From the NCBI RefSeq assembly GCF_963667135.1, contig NZ_OY762974.1, positions 3,286,001-3,350,000 on the forward strand: DNA of 64,000 nt. The letters run 5' to 3'. The position numbers were made by a program, and so were the translations under genes. Under the pieces are notes generated by a model. That model saw only the letters and a list, made by a program, of their open reading frames with translations, did no database searches and was not told the DNA's origin. Of the stretch, positions 1-9,088 are shown one piece after another (the stretch's first letter is position 1; the number at the start of each line of letters is the position of its first letter). This DNA comes from an uncultured Macellibacteroides sp. (GTDB taxonomy: Bacteria; Bacteroidota; Bacteroidia; Bacteroidales; Tannerellaceae).

Positions 1-17
1 GATATCTTAGGTTTCAT
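1..17 (-). CDS. possible start of next gene in the SusCD operon (partial)
   Basis: An ATG on the minus strand opens 37 bases after the SusD stop and reads M-K-P-K-I before the window ends. Its position directly behind SusD suggests the next gene of the same transport operon, often a ligand-binding lipoprotein or an enzyme. Five codons do not permit any assignment. Confidence 0.3.
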
Positions 18-53
18 AATTTAATTTTTAAGGTAAATATTTCCGATAACTGG

Positions 54-1880
54 CTACCATCCATAATTCTGCGTTATGTTTTTCATTTCATTCAGCTGAT
101 TTTGATGAATAGGAAATAAATAATGTTTGGGTTCGAAGACTATAGGCGAACAAATGTCGCTTGTACGAGCCCATGAGTCTTCGAAGTTAGTCGCGCGAAG
201 TTCGCGACCAAAGCGTGGACCATTACTCTCCTGTGGTGCTATCATCCATGTACGAATATCATAATAACGATGATTCTCAAATGCCAGTTCCACCATACGT
301 TCTTTGCGCAGTAGTTCTCTTAGTAAAGCTTGATTACCCTTAACTTCCGGATAGGCAACTTCAATGTTATTAAGACCGCTTCTGTTTCTTACCTTATTTA
401 TATAAAGCAGAGCTTCTGCTTCATTCCGATTGGGTTTTTCGTTACATGCTTCTGCATAGTTAAGATAAATTTCAGCCAACCGGAAAAATGGCCAGCTGAA
501 TTTACCCCATTTGCCGGTTTCTGTATCATTTCTTGGATCACTCATTCTACGGAACATATAGCCAACCTTTACGAAGTCGCCGGTACTATTATTAAAAGAA
601 GAAGTTCCGCCGTCAAAGAAAGTAACTAGCTTTTTGCCATTGAATGTATTTATCCAATTCATTCCATTCCATAAAATGGATGCGTAAAAGCGTGCATCTC
701 GTCCTATTACACTTTTATTAGCTTTAATTTGTGATCCGTCAATAGGATGAACATAATTATCCACAAACCCATTTTCCACATAACCCGATTTTGGATCAAT
801 TACAGGTTCTCCGTTTGTCTTGTAACCTGTAATAGGATATCTTCCGGATTCAGCCATTGGATAAGTGTCTACTAACTTGATAGATGGACAATAACCTCCA
901 TAACCTTCCTTCAATACCATGGGAGGTGCTGCTCTAACACCCCAGGCATATCCATCTGCATCCCAACGGGCAAAAATCAATTCATCGTTCCATAGTTCAA
1001 AGAAAATACCAGAATAGGAATCAATCGCTTGTTTGAAAGGAGAGTCTCCTGAAGTGCTTGTATATAACTTATAGGTTCCAAGGTCTATCACATCTTTTGC
1101 TGCCTGAGCTGCTAGTTCCCATTTCTGAGGATCTTGAGTTTGAGGGAACAGAAAGTCTCCATAGAAGTTCTTCATTCCTTTATACAAATCGCATCCGTTA
1201 AAAAGTGGACGTGCCGCATATAGAAGTAAGCGTGATTTTGCTGCAAGTGCAGCTCCCTTGGTTGCTCTTCCGTACCAAGATGGATCAGTAATTTTATCAG
1301 GAAGATTTGTTGCTGCAATTGTTAGTTCTTCCGAAATAAATTTCACGCATGCATCAACAGAATGTCTGTCTATCTGATCATTTGGAATCGTAAGATCAGA
1401 CGCTTGGTCTCCCCATATATAAACAGGTCCATATTGTCTGAATAACATGAAATAATAGAAGGCTCTTAAAAAACGGGCTTCAGCCTTCATCTTGGCTCTG
1501 TTTTCTTCAGTAACTTCCAGACAAAGATCCACATTATTCATAAAAGTAGTTGCCTGGTTAATTCCCTGATAATAATGGGACCAAGTATGATAATTACTTG
1601 TTGTTGGATTCCACGAACCATCATTTTGAGAAATATAATTAACCCATGCTGTCCAAGAGAAATAGGCTTCATCCGAACAGGCAACCATATTATCAAGTAC
1701 ATTTTTATCGTTAGGGAGGAAAGAGTATACCTGCGCCAAGTAGCGTTCTGTTGTTTCCCGTTTGTCAAAAACTTCTTCAATTGTCATCTGGTCACCCAAG
1801 TAATGGGTGAGGTACGATTCGCACGAAGTAAAAGACAAACTAATTATCAGGCACGCTATATAAATAATTTTAGTTTTCAT
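54..1880 (-). CDS. SusD/RagB family outer-membrane lipoprotein
   Basis: This is a surface nutrient-binding lipoprotein that caps a SusC-type transporter. The 608-residue protein starts with a lipoprotein signal ending in the lipobox SFTSC (lipidated Cys20), followed by the helical TPR-like body of SusD proteins, with typical phrases such as AEARFLRAFYYFMLFRQYGP near residue 140. The C-terminal part has the usual FRLAEIYLNYAEACNE and LRKERMVELAFENHRYYDIR stretches. It starts 5 bases after the stop of the SusC gene, so the two are clearly co-transcribed. The ligand cannot be told: no glycoside hydrolase is visible next to it in the window, although the operon continues off the left edge. Confidence 0.95.
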   Translation of the reverse strand: MKTKIIYIACLIISLSFTSCESYLTHYLGDQMTIEEVFDKRETTERYLAQVYSFLPNDKNVLDNMVACSDEAYFSWTAWVNYISQNDGSWNPTTSNYHTWSHYYQGINQATTFMNNVDLCLEVTEENRAKMKAEARFLRAFYYFMLFRQYGPVYIWGDQASDLTIPNDQIDRHSVDACVKFISEELTIAATNLPDKITDPSWYGRATKGAALAAKSRLLLYAARPLFNGCDLYKGMKNFYGDFLFPQTQDPQKWELAAQAAKDVIDLGTYKLYTSTSGDSPFKQAIDSYSGIFFELWNDELIFARWDADGYAWGVRAAPPMVLKEGYGGYCPSIKLVDTYPMAESGRYPITGYKTNGEPVIDPKSGYVENGFVDNYVHPIDGSQIKANKSVIGRDARFYASILWNGMNWINTFNGKKLVTFFDGGTSSFNNSTGDFVKVGYMFRRMSDPRNDTETGKWGKFSWPFFRLAEIYLNYAEACNEKPNRNEAEALLYINKVRNRSGLNNIEVAYPEVKGNQALLRELLRKERMVELAFENHRYYDIRTWMIAPQESNGPRFGRELRATNFEDSWARTSDICSPIVFEPKHYLFPIHQNQLNEMKNITQNYGW

Positions 1881-1885
1881 ATCTT

Positions 1886-4800
1886 TTAAAAATTAAGATT
1901 AATACCGACGTTTGCAACCCTCATATTTGGATAAACAGCTCCCATGGAATTATTTAGTTCAGGGTCCCAAAGCTTAAATTTAGAGAAGGTCATTAGATTT
2001 ACCCCTTGGACATATATTCTAAAAGTAGATACACCAATTTTTTTTGTAATTAGTTTAGGAATTGTGTAACCTAATTCTGCATTTTTTAAACGCATAAAGC
2101 TAGCATCGTACTGTTTTGCTGTTGATAACTGTTTATTATTTTGATTGATGTAAGACGACATACGCGGATATTTGGCATTGGGGTTCGGATTTTCAACTGT
2201 CCAGCGGTTAGTTGCTACGTCTTCGTACACGCCTGATAGAAATAAATTCGCATTTTCGAAACCATTGATAGGCGAACCATCCATAAAATTGGTGACATTA
2301 GCCACTCCTTGCATAAATACAGACACATCAAAACCTTTCCAACCTACACTTATTCCGTAACCGTAATTTATTTCAGGAACATGCGTTCTGCCGATAGCCA
2401 CTTTGTCGTAACTATTTACTACACCATCTGCATTCACATCTTGATACTTTCTGTCGCCTGGGCGAACTTTGCCGTATTGCTGTACCGGACTGTTTGCTAT
2501 ATCTTCTTCGGACTCAAAATAACCTAGGCAAATTAATCCAAATTGTTGATAAAGAGGTTTGCCAATTACACTTTGATAATTGTAAATGGGAGTAGGGGCG
2601 TCATCGTATAATTTTTCATTTCGGTTATAGGTAAAGTTACCTCTTCCTGAAACCTGAAAATCGCCAAACTGTTTGTTATATTCCAAAGACAGATCAATAC
2701 CGCTATTCTTCATTCTACCTAAGTTAACATACGGATTTACGTTGATACCTACAACAGAAGAAATACTCTCCCTTAAGATAAAAATTCCTTCTCTCTTTTC
2801 TTTGAAATAGTCTGCTTGAATCTTTAGTGAGTTAAAAAGTTCTATTTCTGTACCTATGTTTAGTTTTATCGCTTTTTCCCACGATACATTAGGACTACCC
2901 GGATAACCAGTTGCTATACCAGAAAGCCACGTTTGACCAACTTCTCCGAAGGAGTATCCTCCGCCAACAAGCATTTCCGGATTGAAGGCAAAACGACGAT
3001 CTCCCCCAATCTGGTCGTTACCTATTGATCCATAAGATCCTTTAAGCTTTAAAGCACTAACAACTGGTAATAACGGTTCAAAGAATTTTTCATTGCTGAC
3101 CATATATCCAAGAGCAACAGATGGAAAGAATCCGAAGCGTTTGCCAGGAGCAAAGTTTTCAGAACCGTTATATCCGAAATTCCCTTCAATGAAATATTTA
3201 TCCATATATGAATACGTAGCACGACCGGCAATACCTTGATGGCGATAAGGTAAGGACAATACATACGATCCCGGAAAATTATTTATCCGTTCACGCATAT
3301 TGAATAAAAACAGACCTCCAACTCTATGCTTTTCTGCAAACACATTTTCGTAGTTTAACGAAGCTTCCAAATAAGTGGTTCGTTCGCCGCTACTACCGCT
3401 CCATAGTGATAAATAATCATTCCCGTCGTTGTTTTTCTTAAAGATTAACTTTCCATCTGCGTCTCGCCCTGTAGCGTAATAGGTAGACGGATCTTTATAT
3501 CTTGACGTTGTTGTAGAGTTTACCGCATCCCATGAGAATTTAACATTGGCTTTTAATCCTGGAGTAACGATATCCGATAAATCCTGCGTAAGACCAATTA
3601 ACGACTGAGCATTGTTGTTAAATACTTGTACATAGCCTGTTTTATTCAATAAATTATAAGGATTTGCTCCAATGGGAGTACGTGCAATTGTTCCATCCGA
3701 ATATTCTTTAGGTATTGCAATGGGAACTGTAAGAAACGAATAGGTCCACAGCTCATCGGTATCAGGCTTATTTTTTACGTCATACTGTGTCGATAAATTA
3801 AGATTTAACATTGTACTTTTTGATAAGTCAATATCAATATTAGATCTGAAATTATACTTCGACCATTTTAATGACGGGTTGTACTGATCTCCCTTTGCGG
3901 CATTATAAACGCCGTTTTCGTTATAAATGGATCCGGCAACATAATAGCGGACATTTTTTCCTCCTCCCGAAACATTCACGTTGATACGTTGACTCGTGGT
4001 TAAATCTTTATATATTTCATCCATCCAGTTTACGTTTGGATAAAGATCTGGATCAGCCCCACTAAGATACTTATTCATATCTTCCTGTGTATAGAATACA
4101 TTTCCGTTGTTATCTTCTTTATAAACATCATTGTATAGATCCATAAACTGTTGAGCATTGGCCATTTTAGGCATTTTGGTAGGAGACATAATCCCATATT
4201 CAACACGTCCGCTAACAATTGGTTTACCTTCTTTCCCTTTTCGGGTGGTTACCAAAACAACACCATTTGCCCCCCTAACACCATACACAGCAGTCGCAGT
4301 AGCATCCTTCAAAATAGAAAATGTCTCAATATCTTCTGTGTCAACAAGATCCAGCTGGCGTTCAATTCCATCAACTAAAACAAGTGGTCGGTTGTTGGCT
4401 CCGAAAGTATTAACACCGCGAATCCAGAAGTCAGCTCCTCCCCCCGGTTCTCCGGAACGCTGAACCGCAACGATACCGGCCATCTGACCGGCAAGGCTCG
4501 TGCTGATTTTACCGACAGGCACTCTCAAGTCACTTACTGAAACGGTAGTAATAGCCCCAACAACACTTTCCTTTTTCTGTTTACCGAAAGCAACGACAGT
4601 AACTTCCTGTAGTTCGTCGGCTTTGGGAAGAAGCTTAACAATTATATTCTTTTGATTTCCGATTGTTATTGTTTGATCCTGCATTCCAAGGTAAGACACA
4701 ATGATTTTTTCGCTACCGCTCACTTCGAGTTCAAAAGTCCCGTCAATATCTGTTGTTACACCTCTGGTGCTACCCACAACCAGAATTGAAGCCCCGGGAA

Positions 4801-5242
4801 GTGGTTCTCCTAAGTCGTCCATAACTTTTCCTATAACCAAGGATCTCTTTTGCAAAGTACCTGGAACCTGAGGTTTACTGGCTTTCCGGGATATTAATAT
4901 CTGACGGTCGTCAATTACGTAGGTGTTATTAGTCCCCTCAAAAAGTTTGTCAAGAATTTTATCGACAGTTTGATTACTTGCCTCAATGTTAACTTTACGT
5001 TTCACATCAAGCACTCCATCATAATAGAAAAACACAAAATTACTTTTTCTTTCTATTTCATTGAAAACATCCTTTACAGTCTTGTTATTCAAATCCATTG
5101 AAAAGTAGGTAGATTGTGAATAAGATTTTGCGGTAACACTTACACTCATTCCGATAATGAGGAAGAGAGTCATTAACTTCATAATTCTGAATATTTTCAC
5201 ATAATTAGTACCTGACGTACTAATATTTCGCTCTTTTATCAT
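1886..5242 (-). CDS. SusC/RagA TonB-linked outer-membrane transporter with N-terminal STN domain
   Basis: An outer-membrane beta-barrel that imports bound ligand using TonB energy. Domains of the 1118-residue protein: a long-n-region signal peptide (about 1-43, ending SYSQ), an STN signalling domain (about 50-105, with KTVKDVFNEIERKSNFVFFY), a carboxypeptidase-D-like regulatory domain (about 133-215), the plug (about 220-340, with VRGANGVVLVTTRKGK), then the 22-strand barrel ending NVGINLNF. STN domains are known to contact FecR-type anti-sigma factors in the periplasm, and a FecR/ECF sigma pair lies directly upstream. This therefore looks like a trans-envelope signalling transporter whose own ligand induces the operon. 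The upstream ATG was chosen because it gives the normal long signal region; Met21 is an alternative start. Confidence 0.95.
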   Translation of the reverse strand: MIKERNISTSGTNYVKIFRIMKLMTLFLIIGMSVSVTAKSYSQSTYFSMDLNNKTVKDVFNEIERKSNFVFFYYDGVLDVKRKVNIEASNQTVDKILDKLFEGTNNTYVIDDRQILISRKASKPQVPGTLQKRSLVIGKVMDDLGEPLPGASILVVGSTRGVTTDIDGTFELEVSGSEKIIVSYLGMQDQTITIGNQKNIIVKLLPKADELQEVTVVAFGKQKKESVVGAITTVSVSDLRVPVGKISTSLAGQMAGIVAVQRSGEPGGGADFWIRGVNTFGANNRPLVLVDGIERQLDLVDTEDIETFSILKDATATAVYGVRGANGVVLVTTRKGKEGKPIVSGRVEYGIMSPTKMPKMANAQQFMDLYNDVYKEDNNGNVFYTQEDMNKYLSGADPDLYPNVNWMDEIYKDLTTSQRINVNVSGGGKNVRYYVAGSIYNENGVYNAAKGDQYNPSLKWSKYNFRSNIDIDLSKSTMLNLNLSTQYDVKNKPDTDELWTYSFLTVPIAIPKEYSDGTIARTPIGANPYNLLNKTGYVQVFNNNAQSLIGLTQDLSDIVTPGLKANVKFSWDAVNSTTTSRYKDPSTYYATGRDADGKLIFKKNNDGNDYLSLWSGSSGERTTYLEASLNYENVFAEKHRVGGLFLFNMRERINNFPGSYVLSLPYRHQGIAGRATYSYMDKYFIEGNFGYNGSENFAPGKRFGFFPSVALGYMVSNEKFFEPLLPVVSALKLKGSYGSIGNDQIGGDRRFAFNPEMLVGGGYSFGEVGQTWLSGIATGYPGSPNVSWEKAIKLNIGTEIELFNSLKIQADYFKEKREGIFILRESISSVVGINVNPYVNLGRMKNSGIDLSLEYNKQFGDFQVSGRGNFTYNRNEKLYDDAPTPIYNYQSVIGKPLYQQFGLICLGYFESEEDIANSPVQQYGKVRPGDRKYQDVNADGVVNSYDKVAIGRTHVPEINYGYGISVGWKGFDVSVFMQGVANVTNFMDGSPINGFENANLFLSGVYEDVATNRWTVENPNPNAKYPRMSSYINQNNKQLSTAKQYDASFMRLKNAELGYTIPKLITKKIGVSTFRIYVQGVNLMTFSKFKLWDPELNNSMGAVYPNMRVANVGINLNF

Positions 5243-5299
5243 ACATTTGTAATGATTTTAGGTTTAAAACTACTCTGAGTAAATTGAATTTAGAATCTT

Positions 5300-5335
5300 G
5301 CCGGATAATATGAGGGTATTATCCGGCTCTTTTTT
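5300..5335 (+). terminator. hairpin with T-tract, between FecR and SusC
   Basis: An 11-bp perfect stem (GCCGGATAATA / TATTATCCGGC, loop TGAGGG) is followed on the plus strand by TCTTTTTTTT. Both flanking genes are on the minus strand, where the hairpin is followed only by AAGATTCT. As a terminator it would work best against plus-strand (antisense) transcription. For the sense mRNA it may be a weak attenuator or a processing site separating regulator from transporter expression. Confidence 0.6.
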
Positions 5336-5351
5336 TTATTGACAGGGGTAT

Positions 5352-6575
5352 CTACATAGGCAAAATCGATTTATTTGTTAAACTAAATTCGATTCGCTCT
5401 CCTTTATGTTTGAAATCAATCGGAGCTGTCTGGCAGAGACCATTTAGAACATCTATGATGTTATCTTTCAGATCAAGCTTTCCAGAACATTTTAACGAAG
5501 CGACGTTACTATCATATATTATTTCTTTACCGTAGTAGCGAGACAACCGATCTAAGATTGTTCCAAGTTTTTCGCTGTTGTATAAATATAATCCATCCTT
5601 CCATGAAGTATATAGAGAGGCATCTACCACCTTAACATCCAATTCTTTTCCCGAAAATGTAACTCTGTTGTTTGGAACCATGTCCACCTCTTTTTTCGTA
5701 TCAGTTTTTACATTAACAGCCCCGGTAACAAGAACAATCGAATGAACGGCATCGTCCTCATATGCTGTAACATTAAACGAAGTACCAAGAACACGAATGT
5801 CCATCTTTTTCGTTTTAACGATGAACGGCCTATTTTTATCCGGTTCAACATTTAAAAAGATTTCGCCGTCTACATATATTTCTCTTTTCTCTTTTTTAAA
5901 TTCAACAGGATAAACAATACGGGTTCCCGCATTAACCCAAAGTTTAGTGCCATCGGAAAATGTAAGTGTTGATCTTTTTCCCATGGGGACAATTAACTGA
6001 TTATACTCATCATTAACTGTTGCGCTTTCATCAGCGGTTTGGTTGTTGTTGCTGCTTACAGTTTGTGTGTTGACTTTAATATCTCCTTTATCTCCATACT
6101 CGATATTCGCATCTTTATCGGTGATGGCTATATTTTTATTGTTTCCTAAAATTAATTGTACATCCGTTGGATTTTTCAATGGTTTAAGAGCAGAGGCAAT
6201 ACTTGCAATGGATTGTTCGGGGTGATTCTCTACCCAGTAATAGGAAACCGACAGCGTGATAAATAAAGCAATACAAGCCGCAGAAGAAATAGTAAATAGT
6301 CTTTTTAACTTTCTTTTTAGCTGTTTTTTGTTTGTAATCTCAATGTTAACCCACAATTCGGTTAGTTCATCCTGACTCATCTTAGAGCTTTTAACCTTTA
6401 GTGAGGTAACAAAAGATTTTGCCAGATCGAATTCTACTTTCGATACAATACCTTTGGTTACTAGTTCTTGCCAGTATAATTCAGATTCCCTGGAGGGATT
6501 CTTCATAGATTCCAAAAAGAATTGATCATTAACTAATTCTTCCGCTTTGTAATTGGAATAACTGTATTTTTCCAT
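5352..6575 (-). CDS. FecR family anti-sigma factor
   Basis: An inner-membrane anti-sigma factor that holds the neighbouring ECF sigma factor until the STN domain of the SusC transporter signals. From the ATG at 6575 (MEKYSYSN) it is 407 residues: a cytoplasmic sigma-binding N-terminus, one membrane helix at about 94-114 (FTISSAACIALFITLSVSYY), a periplasmic FecR domain with MGKRSTLTFSDGTKLWVNAG, and a C-terminal DUF4974/STN-like domain with LGTILDRLSRYYGKEIIYD. The frame stays open a further 17 codons upstream, but the chosen start gives the normal N-terminus. It lies about 100 bases downstream of the sigma gene and 109 bases upstream of SusC. Confidence 0.93.
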   Translation of the reverse strand: MEKYSYSNYKAEELVNDQFFLESMKNPSRESELYWQELVTKGIVSKVEFDLAKSFVTSLKVKSSKMSQDELTELWVNIEITNKKQLKRKLKRLFTISSAACIALFITLSVSYYWVENHPEQSIASIASALKPLKNPTDVQLILGNNKNIAITDKDANIEYGDKGDIKVNTQTVSSNNNQTADESATVNDEYNQLIVPMGKRSTLTFSDGTKLWVNAGTRIVYPVEFKKEKREIYVDGEIFLNVEPDKNRPFIVKTKKMDIRVLGTSFNVTAYEDDAVHSIVLVTGAVNVKTDTKKEVDMVPNNRVTFSGKELDVKVVDASLYTSWKDGLYLYNSEKLGTILDRLSRYYGKEIIYDSNVASLKCSGKLDLKDNIIDVLNGLCQTAPIDFKHKGERIEFSLTNKSILPM

Positions 6576-6677
6576 TTGGTATTTAATTCGTAACTCCGGA
6601 TTTTCAGAGTTGATTATATATACCAAACACTAACTTTTAGATTTTATACTCATTATTTTGAGAAAAAAAATATTTAT

Positions 6678-7277
6678 TTACACTTTTAAGAGAAAGGGTA
6701 GGAGAGAAATGGTTACAAAATCAGGAAATGTATCCCGAACTTTCTTGATGGACCGCTGGATTAGGTTCTGAATAGATTGATAATTGATATGCATTAATTG
6801 CTCAATTTCTTCGAATGAAAGCTCTTCAATATAGCGGTAGTAAAGAACTTCCTTTTGCCTGGGAGATAGTATTTTAAGTATTTCGATTACTTTTTGATTG
6901 CGTTCCTGCGCTTCTTCTTTGTCAATAAGGTTATCTTCCGTTATATAGTCGACTGTTAATAAAGATTCAGTCGAGTCAATGGAACAAAAGCTAATGTTTT
7001 TCCTAAACACATTAATTAATTCATTTTTCAGAGCAACGAACAGATAAAATTTAATATTAGTTGTAGTGTTAAGATTGCTACGATTACTATATATTTTCAC
7101 AAACACATCGTGTATGCAGTCTTTAACTAATTCTCTATTTGAAGTAAAGCGCATGCCAAAAGAAAACATAAGCTGAGCATATTCTTCATAGATACTTGCA
7201 TAAGCTTTTTCGTCCCCCATCCGGAAACGATCCCACAAAGATTGAGTATTTTCTATTGTATTAGATTCTACAAGCAT
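6678..7277 (-). CDS. ECF (sigma-70 family) RNA polymerase sigma factor
   Basis: A 199-residue extracytoplasmic-function sigma factor that directs RNA polymerase to the SusCD operon promoter. Region 2 is at about 20-90 (YASIYEEYAQLMFSFGMRF, then LVKDCIHDVFVKIY), and region 4 at about 125-185 (ILSPRQKEVLYYRYIEELSFEEIEQ followed by the helix-turn-helix NYQSIQNLIQRSIKKVR). It is the first gene of the sigma/FecR/SusC/SusD unit. A good housekeeping-type promoter lies 22 bases upstream. No plausible standard -7 box was found in front of SusC, which fits SusC being read from a promoter used by this sigma factor; that is inference. Confidence 0.94.
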   Translation of the reverse strand: MLVESNTIENTQSLWDRFRMGDEKAYASIYEEYAQLMFSFGMRFTSNRELVKDCIHDVFVKIYSNRSNLNTTTNIKFYLFVALKNELINVFRKNISFCSIDSTESLLTVDYITEDNLIDKEEAQERNQKVIEILKILSPRQKEVLYYRYIEELSFEEIEQLMHINYQSIQNLIQRSIKKVRDTFPDFVTISLLPFLLKV

Positions 7278-7298
7278 TATTCGTTATTTTCGAGAGCA

Positions 7299-7329
7299 CA
7301 AAGCTAGATTATTTCTAAACCCTCACAAA
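7299..7329 (-). promoter_or_regulatory. housekeeping-type promoter of the ECF sigma gene
   Basis: On the minus strand TTTG (7329-7326) is separated by 19 bp from TAGCTTTG (7306-7299). This matches the Bacteroidota consensus TTTG-N19-21-TAnnTTTG, and the expected transcription start falls just before the sigma factor ATG at 7277. Confidence 0.65.
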
Positions 7330-7493
7330 AATAATAATATATGTTATAATGAAAGTGTTTCCATCCGTGTATTTGTGAAATAAATTAAAATAATATAGAT
7401 AAATAAGCGCTTTGTTAACTTTGTTTCAGTAAAGATTACTTAGTGCTCCGAAATATCATGGCCAGTTTTCATTCCTTATAGGATTGGATGATA

Positions 7494-7552
7494 AAAGATA
7501 TATCTTTCGAGGCAAAAAGTATATACTTTTTGGGGTATAAGTATATACTTAT
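7494..7552. repeat. three phased palindromes, candidate operator array
   Basis: Three perfect palindromes lie in a row: AAAGATATATCTTT (7494-7507), a 20-bp palindrome with core AAAGTATATACTTT (7513-7532), and ATAAGTATATACTTAT (7537-7552). Their centres are at 7500.5, 7522.5 and 7544.5, that is exactly 22 bp apart, so all three face the same side of the helix. The shared core is AAGtATATaCTT. This looks like cooperative binding sites for a dimeric regulator. The array sits between the 3' end of the DJ-1 operon and about 170 bp upstream of the sigma gene promoter. Confidence 0.6.
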
Positions 7553-7692
7553 TGAACAACAAGTACTAACAAATTGCGCAACAGGTTTTACTTGCGCTCA
7601 TTTTTCATACTGTTTAGCGAGAAAACCTTCACATCCTTCGCTCACAGTGCTTTTTTCTTTGGGAAGACCGATTCTTTAATTCATTTTCTACT
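7553..7692. other. intergenic remainder without a recognisable gene
   Basis: The gap between the sigma gene and the DJ-1 gene is 415 bases. Apart from the sigma promoter and the palindrome array, nothing convincing is seen. A 63-codon plus-strand frame covers 7488-7679 but reads through the palindromes, has no family resemblance and is not called. No clear terminator for the DJ-1 operon was found. Confidence 0.5.
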
Positions 7693-8238
7693 TTAGAGAA
7701 GTAAACCGGAAGCCACTTCTTCTTCAACAGATGCTCCTTTTAATGCGTTAACAATTGCTAGTCCAAAATGAAAAACAAGTCCCGGCCCTTTTCCCGTAAT
7801 GATGTTTCCGTCTACTTCTACAGGACCTCCTGATGGAGCCGCACCAATTAGTTTAGATTCAAAACCAGGATAACAAGTTACCGAACGTCCCTTCAGCAAA
7901 CCCAATCCACCTAAAACTAATGGCGCAGCACAAATAGCGGCAATAATTTTTTCTTCTTTATATTTGCTTATAAGTAACTCTTTTAGGGGGATATAAGCAT
8001 TAAGATTGCTGCTCCCGGGCATTCCTCCTGGTAATACAAATGCATCTATATCATTATATTCCATTTCGTTAAAGAGCACATCCGACTTAATAGAGATTCC
8101 ATGAGCCCCGGTTACCGTTTTAGAACCCGTTACCGACGAAATCATTACATCTATACCGCCACGGCGCAAAACATCAATGGTTCCTACTGCTTCAGTTTCT
8201 TCGAAACCGGTGGCTAGAAATATAACAGCTTTTTTCAT
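7693..8238 (-). CDS. DJ-1/PfpI family protein
   Basis: A 181-residue member of the DJ-1/YajL/ThiJ superfamily, cytosolic proteins linked to protection from oxidative and carbonyl damage (deglycase, chaperone or hydrolase activities are debated). The conserved acidic residue is Glu16 in GFEETEAVG and the reactive cysteine is Cys103 in AAICAAP, the classic nucleophile elbow; LPGGMPGS at 69-76 and a full-length C-terminus are present. It is the last gene of a minus-strand cluster, 13 bases after the TonB gene. The placement next to tonB/exbBD is probably conserved gene order rather than a functional link. Confidence 0.9.
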   Translation of the reverse strand: MKKAVIFLATGFEETEAVGTIDVLRRGGIDVMISSVTGSKTVTGAHGISIKSDVLFNEMEYNDIDAFVLPGGMPGSSNLNAYIPLKELLISKYKEEKIIAAICAAPLVLGGLGLLKGRSVTCYPGFESKLIGAAPSGGPVEVDGNIITGKGPGLVFHFGLAIVNALKGASVEEEVASGLLL

Positions 8239-8251
8239 TTTAGATTAATTA

Positions 8252-9082
8252 TTATCGAAGTGAATACCTGTAAGTAATAGTACCACTTTGGTTGTTATTT
8301 CCATTGATACTATTGAATTTAGCTCTTCGGGCGGCTTCAATAGCACTCTTTCGCATGGAAGAATTATCTATGTTAGTCCCCTTGCCAATTTCAGAAAATA
8401 TGACGTTTCCTTTTGGATCAACCGTAATATTTATAACAATTCTACCCTCTTCCTGAATGGTGTATGCCGGGCGTGGTAATCCTCCTGAACCTATAGAACG
8501 ACCGTTTAGAGAGAATGATCCGTAACCACCAACACCTTCGTTGGCTCCATGATCCGAATTCCCAAAAGGACTTCCTTGATTTCCAGTGCCTGATTGACCA
8601 GAACCTTGGCTGCTACCAGCTGCGCTTCCGGCTCCAAAAGCTCCGGCTACCTTATTGCTGATAGCCCTTTCTTTTTGGCGTTGGGCATCTGCCAGCTTTT
8701 GTTGTTCTGCTTTTTCCTTTTGAATTCTATCCTGTTCGCGTTTTACAGCTTCTTCTTTCTTACGTTGTTCTTCCTTCTTCTTTTTTGCTTCAGCCAAAGC
8801 AACACTTTCTTCTATATCCTGTGTTACGAGTTCTTCTTTCGGTGTTTCGGTCTGTGCAACCTGAGGAGGGGGAGGAGTAGTTGTTTCCAACGGTTCCTGT
8901 CCGGTATTTAACGGTTCGAACGTGCCGGCTGCTTCGTCTACATTTCCGAAGTTAACAAGCACACCGCTATCTTCTTCCGGTACTACCGTGCTTAAAACTG
9001 TTAGCGACAAGACCAACAGAATCAGCAGGTGAAATCCAACGGAGCCTAAAAAACCATATAAATCATCTTTATTGAACTTCAT
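8252..9082 (-). CDS. TonB-like energy transducer
   Basis: A periplasm-spanning protein that carries energy from the ExbB/ExbD motor to outer-membrane transporters. The 276-residue protein has one N-terminal membrane helix (about 12-34), a Pro/Glu-rich stretch with TTPPPPP-like residues, a charged coiled-coil region rich in K, E and Q (about 95-140), a Gly/Ser-rich linker, and a C-terminal TonB domain (about 195-276, with GRIVINITVDPKGNVIFSE). It starts 6 bases after the ExbD stop. It could serve the two SusC proteins in this window, though genomes of this group usually hold several TonB proteins. Confidence 0.9.
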   Translation of the reverse strand: MKFNKDDLYGFLGSVGFHLLILLVLSLTVLSTVVPEEDSGVLVNFGNVDEAAGTFEPLNTGQEPLETTTPPPPQVAQTETPKEELVTQDIEESVALAEAKKKKEEQRKKEEAVKREQDRIQKEKAEQQKLADAQRQKERAISNKVAGAFGAGSAAGSSQGSGQSGTGNQGSPFGNSDHGANEGVGGYGSFSLNGRSIGSGGLPRPAYTIQEEGRIVINITVDPKGNVIFSEIGKGTNIDNSSMRKSAIEAARRAKFNSINGNNNQSGTITYRYSLR

Positions 9083-9088
9083 ACCTTT

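Noticed and set aside
7488-7679. 63-codon plus-strand frame between the sigma and DJ-1 genes
   Set aside because: It is built across the phased palindromes, has no promoter or family resemblance, and its composition looks non-coding.
8594-8911. 105-codon plus-strand frame opposite the TonB gene
   Set aside because: A shadow of the low-complexity Lys/Glu/Gln-rich region of TonB on the other strand.
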